The notes under the pieces were generated by a model that was not told the DNA's origin, ran no database searches, and saw only the letters and a program-made list of their open reading frames with translations. This document shows, piece by piece, positions 46,309-54,439 of a stretch of DNA of 64,000 bases; positions within the stretch are counted from its first letter, which is position 1, and each line of letters opens with the position of its first letter. The translations under genes and the position numbers were made by a program. The DNA is from Micromonospora zamorensis (GTDB taxonomy: Bacteria; Actinomycetota; Actinomycetes; Mycobacteriales; Micromonosporaceae). The stretch is from positions 4,526,001 to 4,590,000 of the forward strand of contig NZ_LT607755.1 in NCBI RefSeq assembly GCF_900090275.1, read 5' to 3'.

Positions 46309-47556
46309 TCAGCAGCCGATCACCCAGTAGTTGGGGGCGGTCTGCTTGAGGGCGCTGGTGTAGAAGGTGTTGTAGAGGCCCATCCGCTGGTTGGAGCCGT
46401 TCGCGTAGGCGTAGCCACCGGACTGGTACGCCCGACCGGCCACCACGTGCGCGTAGTTGCTGGCGGTCACGCAGGTCGCCGGCGTGGTCGGGGTCGGCGT
46501 CGGAGTCGGGGTCGGGGTCGGCGTGGCCGTGGGGGTGGGGGTCGGCGTGGCCGTCGGGGTGGGGGTCGGGTTGGTGCCGCCGCCGTTCAGGCCGAAGAAG
46601 AGCGCGTCACGGTACGTCGAGCAGATGGTGTCCAGGAAGTACGCGCCGGCGGTGCCACACTGCTCCGCTGCGGAACCCGGGTCGACCGGAGTGCCGTGGC
46701 CCATCCCGGAGACCCGGTAGAGGCGTACGTCATCGTTGCCGTACACCTCCAGGCTGGTGTTGCCGGGCAGCGACGAGGTGCTGCTCGGGGTCTGCGAGAC
46801 CCCCCGCACGTTGGTCCACTGGTCGCGGGACTCGGTGCCGTTGAGCGGGGTGACAGTGGTGTCCGAGGTGCCGTGCCAGATGGCCACCCGGGGTCGCGGG
46901 CCGGTGTAGCCGGAGTACGCCCCACGGACCAGGTCGCCCCAGACTGCCGGGGTCTTGTCCGCGCCCGGGTTCATGCAGCTGAACGCGTTGACCATGCTGG
47001 TGGCGCAGCGGTAGGGAATTCCCGCGATGATCGATCCGGCGGCGAAGACGTCCGGGTAGGTGGCAAGCATGACCGCGCTCATCGCCCCGCCCGCGGAGAG
47101 CCCGCTGACGAAGACCCGGGAGCCGTTCACCCCGAAGTTCGCCTTGGCGTGGTCGACCATCTGCTTGATCGACAGCGCCTCACCCTGACCGCGGGTGGTG
47201 TCGCCCGACTCGAAGAAGTTGAAGCAGGAGTTGGCGTTGTTGCCGGACGGCTGCTGGGCGACGATCAGCGAGAACTTCCACTGGTCGGCGTACTTCTGCC
47301 AACCGGAGTTGGCGAAGTAGCCGGACGCGTTCTGGGTGCACCCGTGCAGGAGGACGACCGCCGGGGAGTTGGCCGGCAGGTTGTCCGGCCGGTAGGCGTA
47401 CATGGCGAGGTTGCCCGGGTTGGAGCCGAACCCGGTGACCTGGGTGAGGGTGGCTGCCTGGGCGGGGGCGGCGATGGCGACCGCTCCGGCCAGGGCGAGG
47501 GCGAGCCCGGCGAGCCCGCCGATCAGGCGGGTGATGGTGGACGAGGAGCGGCGCAC
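46309..47556 (-). CDS. Secreted PHB-depolymerase-family esterase
   Basis: About 415 residues from a GTG with GGAGG 5 nt upstream. Signal peptide (LIGGLAGLALALAGAVAIAAPAQA), then an alpha/beta hydrolase of the Esterase_phd family: VVLLHGCTQNASGYF, nucleophile box GLSAGG, WHGTSDTTV (Asp region), GMGHGTPVD (His). A long (PT)n linker at about 46480-46575 leads to a 55-residue C-terminal module with two cysteines (TCVTASNYAHV..., YWVIGC), probably substrate binding. It hydrolyses extracellular polyesters, acetyl-xylan or feruloyl esters; which one is open. GTCACGG-n8-CCGTGAC near 47591 may be a regulatory site. Confidence 0.88.
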   Translation of the reverse strand: MRRSSSTITRLIGGLAGLALALAGAVAIAAPAQAATLTQVTGFGSNPGNLAMYAYRPDNLPANSPAVVLLHGCTQNASGYFANSGWQKYADQWKFSLIVAQQPSGNNANSCFNFFESGDTTRGQGEALSIKQMVDHAKANFGVNGSRVFVSGLSAGGAMSAVMLATYPDVFAAGSIIAGIPYRCATSMVNAFSCMNPGADKTPAVWGDLVRGAYSGYTGPRPRVAIWHGTSDTTVTPLNGTESRDQWTNVRGVSQTPSSTSSLPGNTSLEVYGNDDVRLYRVSGMGHGTPVDPGSAAEQCGTAGAYFLDTICSTYRDALFFGLNGGGTNPTPTPTATPTPTPTATPTPTPTPTPTPTTPATCVTASNYAHVVAGRAYQSGGYAYANGSNQRMGLYNTFYTSALKQTAPNYWVIGC

Positions 47557-47774
47557 GGCGGCCTCCAGAGGGGGCGGACTGTGAACTGGGTCACGGTCGA
47601 ATTGCCGTGACGTTACGACGATGTGTCGCCGCGATGACATAGGGCACGCTCACACATTCACGACGGACACTGTGTACGCCAGACCGTCGACGTGGCGGGC
47701 CGAATCCGTCCCCAACGGTCCTGTCCTTGCAGGTCTGACCGGCCCGTCCAGGTCCGGTTGGTAACGTCCGCTGC

Positions 47775-49607
47775 GTGCCGTCCTCCCCGTCGCTGGCCAC
47801 CGGGCCCGCACCAGCGTCACCGCCGCGCGTCGTCCGGGACCGCCGGGCCGACCTGATCGTCGTGCTGGTGGCGCTCGCGCTCGCCGTCTGGGTGACCAGT
47901 GGGCTGTGGCGGGACCCGAACACCCGGACCATCACCGTCAACTCCAGCGACCAGGCGCTCTTCGAGTGGCTGCTGGCCTTCGGCGGGCACGCGGTCACCC
48001 ACGGGGACAACCCGCTCTTCACGTACCTGATCAACGTCCCGGACGGCGTGAACCTCGCGGTCAACACCTCGATCACGGTGTACGCGGTGGTCTTCGCCCC
48101 CCTCACGTACCTGATCGGGCCACCGGCGACGTTCCTGGTGATCCTCACCCTGAACCTGCTCGCCACCGCGCTGGTCTGGTACTGGTTGCTCTCCCGGCAC
48201 CTGGTCCGCAGCCAGCTGGCCGCCGGGATCGGCGCCCTGTTCATCGCCTACTCCCCCGGCATGGTCTCGCACGCCAACGCGCACCTGAACTGGACCGCCG
48301 GCTGGCTGGTGCCGTTGCTGATCTGGCGGCTGTTCGCGCTGCGCCGAGCCGGGCACTGGCTCCGCGACGGGGTGATCCTCGGCGTGCTGGTCGCGGTGGC
48401 CTTCTCGATCGCCGCCGAGGGGCTGTTCTTCACGGCGCTGGCGCTCGGGGTGTTCGTGGCCGTGTGGGCGCTGCACCCGGCCAACCGGGCCGAGGCGCGC
48501 GCCGCGCTGCCCAATTTCCTGCGAGGGCTCGGGGTGACCGCCGTGGTCGCCGGCGTGCTCCTGTCGTACCCGCTGTGGCTGCACTTCGCCGGGCCGCAAC
48601 GGTTCCACGGCACCGGCTTCGACCCGGTGATCCACTCCGAGGACATCGCGGCGTTCGCCGCCTTCCCGCGCCGCTCGCTGGCCGGTGAGGCAGGGCTGGG
48701 CACCTCGCTGGCACCGAACCCGACCGAGGAGAACTCGTTCTTCGGCATCCCGCTGCTGGTGCTCACCGTGGTCTGCTTCGTCGCGCTCTGGCGGCGGGCC
48801 GACCCGAGCCGCCGGGCCACCCTCTGGGCACTGGGCGTCCTCGCGCTGATCTTCTCGGTGCTCTCCTTCGGCCCGATCGCCAAGGTCGACGGCCGACGCA
48901 CCGACCTTCCCATGCCGTTCGACCTGCTCGGACAACTGCCGGTGGTGAACGCCGCTCTGCCCGCCCGGCTGGCGCTGGTGGTGGCACCGGTGATCGGGCT
49001 GTTGCTGGCGTACGCCGTCGACCAGTTGCGCGCCGCGCCACCCCGGTACCGCCCCACGGAGCTGGCCTGGGTGCTCGGGTTCGCGGCGGCCCTGGTGCCG
49101 CTGCTGCCCACCCCGCTGCTGACCGACGAGCGGGAACCGATCCCGCGGTTCATCACCTCCGGCACGTGGCGCCAGTACGTCTCACCGGACGGCGTGCTCA
49201 CCCCGGTGCCGCTGACCGTGGACATCTACCCCGACGGCCAGCGCTGGCAGGCGTACGCGTTGTCGCACCGGCAGGGCGAGTTCGAGATCCCGGGCGGGTT
49301 CTTCCTCGGCCCGGGCGGGCCGGACGGGCGCGGCCGGATCGGCCCGGTGCCGCGCACCCTGAGCGCGTTGATGGACCAGGCCGGCCGTACCGGGCTGGTG
49401 CCGATCGTGACCGACGGGACCATCCGGGAGGTCCAGTCGGACCTGCGGCACTGGCGGATCGAGACGGTGGTGCTCGCCGACCAGGTGCACGGCGCGAAGT
49501 TCGAGGTCGACGAGGAGGCGCTGCTGCGTACCGGCACCGCCCTGTTCGGCGAGCCGCAGCGGGTCGACGACGTCTGGCTCTGGCGCATCCCGCCCGCCGA
49601 CCGGTAG
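47775..49607 (+). CDS. GT-C-like polytopic membrane protein
   Basis: 610 residues with about ten membrane helices, followed by a soluble C-terminal domain of about 150 residues (VSPDGVLTPVPLTVDIYPDG..., RVDDVWLWRIP). An acidic pair lies in the first outer loop (NSSDQALFEWLLAF), as in GT-C glycosyltransferases. No named family can be assigned. GTG at 47775 is 7 nt after TAACGT (47762-47767), consistent with a leaderless mRNA. The next gene follows after 57 bp. Confidence 0.75.
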   Translation: MPSSPSLATGPAPASPPRVVRDRRADLIVVLVALALAVWVTSGLWRDPNTRTITVNSSDQALFEWLLAFGGHAVTHGDNPLFTYLINVPDGVNLAVNTSITVYAVVFAPLTYLIGPPATFLVILTLNLLATALVWYWLLSRHLVRSQLAAGIGALFIAYSPGMVSHANAHLNWTAGWLVPLLIWRLFALRRAGHWLRDGVILGVLVAVAFSIAAEGLFFTALALGVFVAVWALHPANRAEARAALPNFLRGLGVTAVVAGVLLSYPLWLHFAGPQRFHGTGFDPVIHSEDIAAFAAFPRRSLAGEAGLGTSLAPNPTEENSFFGIPLLVLTVVCFVALWRRADPSRRATLWALGVLALIFSVLSFGPIAKVDGRRTDLPMPFDLLGQLPVVNAALPARLALVVAPVIGLLLAYAVDQLRAAPPRYRPTELAWVLGFAAALVPLLPTPLLTDEREPIPRFITSGTWRQYVSPDGVLTPVPLTVDIYPDGQRWQAYALSHRQGEFEIPGGFFLGPGGPDGRGRIGPVPRTLSALMDQAGRTGLVPIVTDGTIREVQSDLRHWRIETVVLADQVHGAKFEVDEEALLRTGTALFGEPQRVDDVWLWRIPPADR

Positions 49608-49664
49608 ACCACGACGCGGCCAGCCGGGCCATCACGACCGGCCGCCATCGCGTCTAATGGGCCG

Positions 49665-50906
49665 ATGAGATTGACCGGCGGGCGAATGCGGCGTGCTGCC
49701 GTGGTCGCGCTCGTGCTGGGGCTCGTCGCGCTCAACACACCAGCCGCAACGGCCGCCGGGAGCGCGGCCGGGGTGGTGCCGACCCGGGTGCACGATCCCT
49801 GGCTGTGGCAGGCCACCGTGGGGCAACGCCCGGCCGGTCCGGCCGCGCTGCTGTTCTTCACCGACCGCACCCGCTATTTCGAGTCGACAGGTGTGCTGGT
49901 CGACCGGGACGGCGCGTACCGGCTGATCCCGATCCGCATCGGCGAGGGGCACGGACTGCTCTCCCCGGATGGACGGCACTACCTGCGGCCGGACTCCGGC
50001 GAGCTGCTGGACCTCACCACCGGACGGCAACGCCGCACGATGAGCACCGGCGTCTACCCGATGGCCTGGTCTTCGGACGGGCAGCAGGTGCTGGGCACCC
50101 GCAGCAACGATGACAGTGTGATCAGTTACGGACCGGACAACCAGCAGCTCAACGATCCGGAGAAGCCCGACGACCTGCTCGTCGTCGACCCGTTCCGGGG
50201 CACCGAGCGGACGCTCGACGTGGGCACTTTCGCCGCGCACGCCGCGGCGGCCTGGTCACGCGGTGGCGACCTGGTGGCGGTCACCGGCTCGCCGGACGTG
50301 CCAGCCCAGCTCGCCGAGCGCCAGCGACTGGTGGTCGTGGACCCGGCCGGCGGCGGCACTCGTTGGCAGGTCGACCTCGGCGACCGGCGGATACTGGCCG
50401 GCCCCGCCGCATGGCATCCCGACGGCCGGCGGCTCGCGCTGCTCGCCTTCGACGGCTGCGCCGGGCCCCGGTGCACGTCCGAGCAGGCGGCGGCGCGCAC
50501 CTGGCGGATCGAGTTCCTGGACACTGCCACCGGCCAAGCCGTCGGCCAGGCCCTGCCGGCCGGCACCTCGGTCAGCGGGATCATCGGCTGGCGCGGAGAC
50601 GACCCGATCCTGCGGTATGTCAGCGAAACGGAGGCGGACACAGACCGGCAAGCCTTTCTCGCCGCGCTGTCGCCCGACGGCGGTCGCGAGGTGCTGGTGA
50701 CCACGCCGGTCGGGTCGACCGACCTGATGGTGCCGGGCGACCTGCTGACCCGGGCCGCGTTCGGTGGGCCAGAGCCCCGGCCGTCACCGTTCGCCGCCCC
50801 GCGCTGGCTCTACCTGGCGCTGGCCGTCCCACTGCTGCTCGCCGTCGCCCTCCTCACCCGCCGTCTGCGGCGCCGCCGTTCGGCCGCCCCGACACCCAGC
50901 GCCTGA
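49665..50906 (+). CDS. Exported beta-propeller-like protein with C-terminal anchor
   Basis: 413 residues: signal peptide (RAAVVALVLGLVALNTPAATAA), a TolB/WD40-like propeller with repeated WSSDGQQVLGT, WSRGGDLVAVTGS and WHPDGRRLALLAFDG blades, and a C-terminal helix (WLYLALAVPLLLAVALL) followed by an arginine-rich cytoplasmic end. It is probably displayed on the outer membrane face. No catalytic motif is visible. It may act with the preceding membrane protein. Confidence 0.75.
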   Translation: MRLTGGRMRRAAVVALVLGLVALNTPAATAAGSAAGVVPTRVHDPWLWQATVGQRPAGPAALLFFTDRTRYFESTGVLVDRDGAYRLIPIRIGEGHGLLSPDGRHYLRPDSGELLDLTTGRQRRTMSTGVYPMAWSSDGQQVLGTRSNDDSVISYGPDNQQLNDPEKPDDLLVVDPFRGTERTLDVGTFAAHAAAAWSRGGDLVAVTGSPDVPAQLAERQRLVVVDPAGGGTRWQVDLGDRRILAGPAAWHPDGRRLALLAFDGCAGPRCTSEQAAARTWRIEFLDTATGQAVGQALPAGTSVSGIIGWRGDDPILRYVSETEADTDRQAFLAALSPDGGREVLVTTPVGSTDLMVPGDLLTRAAFGGPEPRPSPFAAPRWLYLALAVPLLLAVALLTRRLRRRRSAAPTPSA

Positions 50907-50987
50907 GCCCGGCCGAGTCGCGGCAGGGTTGCCCGGTGAGGCGGCTCACCAGGGAAGATCGCCCATTGCGGGACTAGGCTGGACGCC

Positions 50988-51629
50988 GTGACGACGACGA
51001 CCCCCGGCCTGACGGCCGTCCGCGGCGGCCTGCTCGACTACCAGGCCGCCTGGGACGAGCAGCGACGCCTGCACGAGTCGGTGGTGGCTGGCGAGCGCGG
51101 CGACACCGTGCTGCTGCTGGAGCACCCGAGCGTCTACACCGCGGGCAAGCGCACCGAGCCGTGGGACCGGCCCATGGACGGCACTCCGGTCGTCGACGTG
51201 GACCGCGGTGGCAAGATCACCTGGCATGGGCCGGGGCAGCTCGTCGGTTACCCGATCCTGCGCCTGCCCGACCCGGTGGACGTGGTCGCCTACGTGCGGC
51301 GGACCGAAGAGCTGCTCATCGACGTGTGCGCCGAGTTCGGGTTGACCGCCGGCCGGGTCGAGGGGCGCAGCGGGGTCTGGGTGCCCGAGGACGACAGGGG
51401 GCCGGCCCGCAAGGTGGCGGCCATCGGCATCCGGGTGGCCCGGGGCGTCACCCTGCACGGCTTCTCGATCAACTGTGACTGCGACCTGACGTACTTCGAC
51501 CGGATCGTGCCGTGCGGCATCCGCGACGCCGGCGTCACCTCGCTCACCGCCGAGCTGGGCCGCCCGATCAGCGTCGCCGACGTGCTGCCGGTGGTCGAGC
51601 GCCGACTGTCCACCCTGACCGAGGTCTGA
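50988..51629 (+). CDS. lipB: Octanoyl-[ACP]:protein N-octanoyltransferase
   Basis: 213 residues. [18 protein letters not shown] (74-91) is the LipB signature; the catalytic pair is Lys142 in ARKVAAIG and Cys176 in [10 protein letters not shown]. It moves octanoate from acyl carrier protein to lipoyl domains such as those of SucB, and LipA then adds sulfur. GTG at 50988 is 7 nt after TAGGCT (50975-50980), a probable leaderless start. It converges on aspS, which separates it from lipA. Confidence 0.95.
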   Translation: MTTTTPGLTAVRGGLLDYQAAWDEQRRLHESVVAGERGDTVLLLEHPSVYTAGKRTEPWDRPMDGTPVVDVDRGGKITWHGPGQLVGYPILRLPDPVDVVAYVRRTEELLIDVCAEFGLTAGRVEGRSGVWVPEDDRGPARKVAAIGIRVARGVTLHGFSINCDCDLTYFDRIVPCGIRDAGVTSLTAELGRPISVADVLPVVERRLSTLTEV

Positions 51630-51650
51630 GCAGACAGCCAGCGCACGGCC

Positions 51651-52937
51651 CTACGGGGTCAGGCGGTGCAGGTCACGCGGGAACGCGGTGACCTCCCGGA
51701 TGTTTGCCGCACCGACCAGCCGGGCCACGAACCGTTCCAGGCCGATGGCGAAACCACCGTGTGGCGGCATGCCGTGCCGGAACGCGTCCAGATAGCCGGC
51801 GTACGGCTCGACCGGCTCACCCCGGGCTGCCAACGCCGCCAGGTAGTCGGCGTGCCGGTGCAGCCGCTGCCCGCCCGTGACCAGCTCCAGACCACGGAAG
51901 AGCAGGTCAAAACCGTTCGAGTACGCGGGCCGCTCCGGGTCGGGGTGGGTGTAGAACGGTCGCTTCGCCATCGGGTAGCCGGTGACGAAGAGGAAGTCGG
52001 AGCCGTGTTCACGGCGGGCCCACTCGCCCAGCGCCCGTTCGTGGGCCGGCGCGAGGTCCGGCTCGTCGGCGGGCGCGCCGGCGATCGTCAGCGCCTCGGT
52101 GAAGTGCACCTCCGGGATCTCCGTGGGCACCTCCGGCGGCGTGACGCCGAGCGTCGCCAGGGCGCCACCGGCCCGCTCCCCCACAGTGCCCAGCATCCCG
52201 GCCACCGTGTCGCGCAGCACCCGCATCACGTCGTGGTGGTCGGCGACGAAGCCCAGCTCCGCGTCGAGCGACGTGTACTGCGCGAGGTGCCGGACGGTGT
52301 CGTGCGGCTCGGCCCGGAAGACCGGCCCCACCTCGTAGACCCGTTCGAAGACGCCGACCATCAACTGCTTGTAGAACTGCGGCGACTGGGCCAGGTACGC
52401 GGGCCCACCGAACCAGTCCAGCGCGAACACGTTCGCCCCGCTCTCGGTGGAGGAGTTGACCACCTTCGGGGTGTGGATCTCCACGAAGTCCCGGGTGTCC
52501 AGGGCGGCCCGGAAGCCGGCCACCGCCGCCGCCGAGATCCGCAGCGCCGCCGACCGGGTGGGGTGCCGCAGCGCGGTGGGCGCGTTGTCGAGCTGGGTGG
52601 GCAGGCTCGCGGTCAGCGCCGGCCGGTACAGGTCGAACGGTGGCGGCACGGCGGGCGGCCCCAGTGGACGTACCGTCGGGTCGGTCAGCTCGACCCCGGC
52701 GGGCGCCGTTTCGTTCGCGGTGACCGTCGCGGTGACCTCGACGACCGTCTCCTCGGGGAGTTTCTCCAGCTCGGCGCGGACGGTCGGGTCGGTGACGACC
52801 ACCTGGGCGAGGCCGGTGGCGTCGCGCACGATCAGGAAGGCCACCGACTTGAGCAGGCGGCGGCGGTGCACCCAGCCGGCGATCCGCACTGTCGTGCCGA
52901 TCCGGGTGGGCAGGTGGTGGGACAGGGTTCGTTGCAT
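51651..52937 (-). CDS. aspS: Aspartyl-tRNA synthetase, archaeal/eukaryotic type
   Basis: 428 residues, far shorter than the roughly 590-residue bacterial AspRS because the GAD insertion is absent. N-terminal OB-fold (GTTVRIAGWVHRRRLLKSVAF), then the class II core: IHTPKVV (motif 1), FRAEPHDTVRHLAQYTSLDAE (motif 2) and GFAIGLERFVARL (motif 3). His in GWVHR and Pro in NETAPAG fall where non-discriminating archaeal AspRS have His26/Pro84, so it may also charge tRNA-Asn for GatCAB. ATG has GAGGAG upstream. A T-box leader precedes it. Confidence 0.9.
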   Translation of the reverse strand: MQRTLSHHLPTRIGTTVRIAGWVHRRRLLKSVAFLIVRDATGLAQVVVTDPTVRAELEKLPEETVVEVTATVTANETAPAGVELTDPTVRPLGPPAVPPPFDLYRPALTASLPTQLDNAPTALRHPTRSAALRISAAAVAGFRAALDTRDFVEIHTPKVVNSSTESGANVFALDWFGGPAYLAQSPQFYKQLMVGVFERVYEVGPVFRAEPHDTVRHLAQYTSLDAELGFVADHHDVMRVLRDTVAGMLGTVGERAGGALATLGVTPPEVPTEIPEVHFTEALTIAGAPADEPDLAPAHERALGEWARREHGSDFLFVTGYPMAKRPFYTHPDPERPAYSNGFDLLFRGLELVTGGQRLHRHADYLAALAARGEPVEPYAGYLDAFRHGMPPHGGFAIGLERFVARLVGAANIREVTAFPRDLHRLTP

Positions 52938-52975
52938 GGCGGGCTGCTCCTCGGTCGATCGCCACGCCTTCGCCG

Positions 52976-53010
52976 CCCTGGGGTGGCGAAGCGTCGCATC
53001 AGCCCCAGGG
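52976..53010 (-). promoter_or_regulatory. Hairpin downstream of the aspS T-box
   Basis: CCCTGGGG and CCCCAGGG form an 8-bp stem directly after the antiterminator. A further CTTCGCC/GGCGAAG pairing is possible. There is no T tract, so it could be a GC-rich attenuator or part of a ribosome-site sequestering fold. Confidence 0.45.
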
Positions 53011-53011
53011 A

Positions 53012-53252
53012 GGTGTGGGCGAGCGGGAACCTCGCGGTGCCACCACACCTTCACCCCCGCCGAAGCGGGGGCCTCGTTCGTCGCCTGATGACCGGGGCCA
53101 GCCGGGCGGGCTCTACTGGGCACGGGTGACCCGCAACCGTTCTTCCCGCAGCTCGGGAGGGTCTTCGCACACCGGCGCCAGACCGCCTCTCAGCACCGGC
53201 GGCTCTCTGCGCTGGCGGGTCGGCGCGCTACTCGGCTCCGTCGTCGCTGTTG
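53012..53252 (-). ncRNA. T-box riboswitch of aspS (tRNA-Asp specific)
   Basis: Read on the minus strand: AGTA (53229-53232), an 8-bp helix GCGCGCCG/CGGTGTGC, CGCCAG/CTGGCG, the apical AGAGAGCCGCCGG (53196-53208) with GAGAGGCGG, then GAAGACC with specifier GAC (53161-53163) opposite AGTA. Stem III is CCCCCGC-TTCG-GCGGGGG (53054-53071). The antiterminator is GGTGTGG, bulge TGGCACC, GCG/CGC, CCACACC (53012-53018 end). The variable bulge base C pairs with G73, the tRNA-Asp discriminator. The leader is about 315 nt up to the aspS ATG. Uncharged tRNA-Asp should raise aspS expression. Confidence 0.9.
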
Positions 53253-53258
53253 GCGGTG

Positions 53259-53288
53259 ACCGTAGCACCCGAATCCCGCTCGTGTGAC
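53259..53288 (-). promoter_or_regulatory. Candidate promoter of the aspS leader
   Basis: -35 GTCACA (complement of 53283-53288) and -10 TACGGT (complement of 53259-53264) with an 18-bp spacer place the start near 53252, just ahead of the T-box. The opposite strand of 53289-53390 carries the lipA promoter. Confidence 0.5.
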
Positions 53289-53390
53289 GCACATTTTCGA
53301 CACTCCGGTGTCCGGCGTCACAACGTTCGGGGCGTGACGCCGGTCGCCCGACGCACATAGACACCCGCCGTCCGGCGTAGGCTCGTTTTC

Positions 53391-54386
53391 GTGACGATCG
53401 AGCACTCCGCGCCGACGACCGGCCAGGCAGCGCGCACCGCAACGGCGGCCCCCGAAGGGCGGCGTCTGCTGCGGATCGAGGCGCGCAACGCCGAGACGCC
53501 GATCGAGCGCAAACCGCCATGGATCAAGGTCAAGGCCAAGATGGGTCCGGAGTACACCCAGCTGCGTGGGCTCGTCTCGCGCGAAGGGCTGCACACCGTC
53601 TGCCAGGAGGCCGGCTGCCCCAACATCTACGAGTGTTGGGAAGACCGGGAGGCCACCTTCCTCATCGGTGGCGACCAGTGCACCCGGCGCTGCGACTTCT
53701 GCCAGATCGACACCGGTAAGCCGGCCGAATTCGACGCCGACGAGCCGCGTCGTGTCGCCGAGTCGGTGGTCTCGATGGGGCTGCGGTACGCCACCATCAC
53801 CGGCGTCGCCCGTGACGACCTGCCCGACGGCGGTGCCTGGCTGTACGCCGAGACCGTCCGACAGATCCACGCCCTTCAGCCGGGTTGCGGCGTCGAGCTG
53901 CTGATCCCCGACTTCAACGCCGTTCCCGAGCAGCTCGCCGAGGTCTTCGGCTCCCGTCCCGAGGTGCTGGCCCACAACGTGGAGACCGTGCCGCGCATCT
54001 TCAAGCGCATCCGGCCGGCGTTCCGCTACGACCGCTCGCTGGACGTGATCCGCCAGGCCCGCGCCGACGGCCTGGTCACCAAGAGCAACCTCATCCTGGG
54101 CATGGGCGAGGAGCGGGCCGAGGTTTCGCAGGCGCTGCGCGACCTGCACGAGGCCGGCTGCGAGCTGATCACCATCACCCAGTACCTGCGCCCCTCGCCC
54201 CGGCACCACCCGGTGACCCGCTGGGTCAAGCCGGAGGAGTTCGTGGAGCTGCGCGAGGAGGCCGAGGAGATCGGCTTCGCCGGGGTGATGAGCGGGCCGC
54301 TGGTGCGTTCGTCGTACCGGGCCGGCCGGCTCTACAAGCAGGCGCTCGACGCCCGCGCCGGAGTGGCCGTCACCACCGCCGGCTGA
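53391..54386 (+). CDS. lipA: Lipoyl synthase
   Basis: 331 residues. Auxiliary cluster cysteines in [12 protein letters not shown] (71, 76, 82) and radical-SAM cysteines in CTRRCDFC (97, 101, 104) are all present; the RSSY-type end ([10 protein letters not shown]) is conserved too. It inserts two sulfurs into octanoyl groups made by LipB. GTG at 53391 is 7 nt after TAGGCT (53378-53383), with no Shine-Dalgarno. lipB and lipA are neighbours in mycobacteria; here aspS is inserted between them on the other strand. Confidence 0.96.
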   Translation: MTIEHSAPTTGQAARTATAAPEGRRLLRIEARNAETPIERKPPWIKVKAKMGPEYTQLRGLVSREGLHTVCQEAGCPNIYECWEDREATFLIGGDQCTRRCDFCQIDTGKPAEFDADEPRRVAESVVSMGLRYATITGVARDDLPDGGAWLYAETVRQIHALQPGCGVELLIPDFNAVPEQLAEVFGSRPEVLAHNVETVPRIFKRIRPAFRYDRSLDVIRQARADGLVTKSNLILGMGEERAEVSQALRDLHEAGCELITITQYLRPSPRHHPVTRWVKPEEFVELREEAEEIGFAGVMSGPLVRSSYRAGRLYKQALDARAGVAVTTAG

Positions 54387-54439
54387 TCCGCCAGCAGCGC
54401 CGCACGGGCCGTGCGGCGTCCGAATGCCATGATCGTGCG

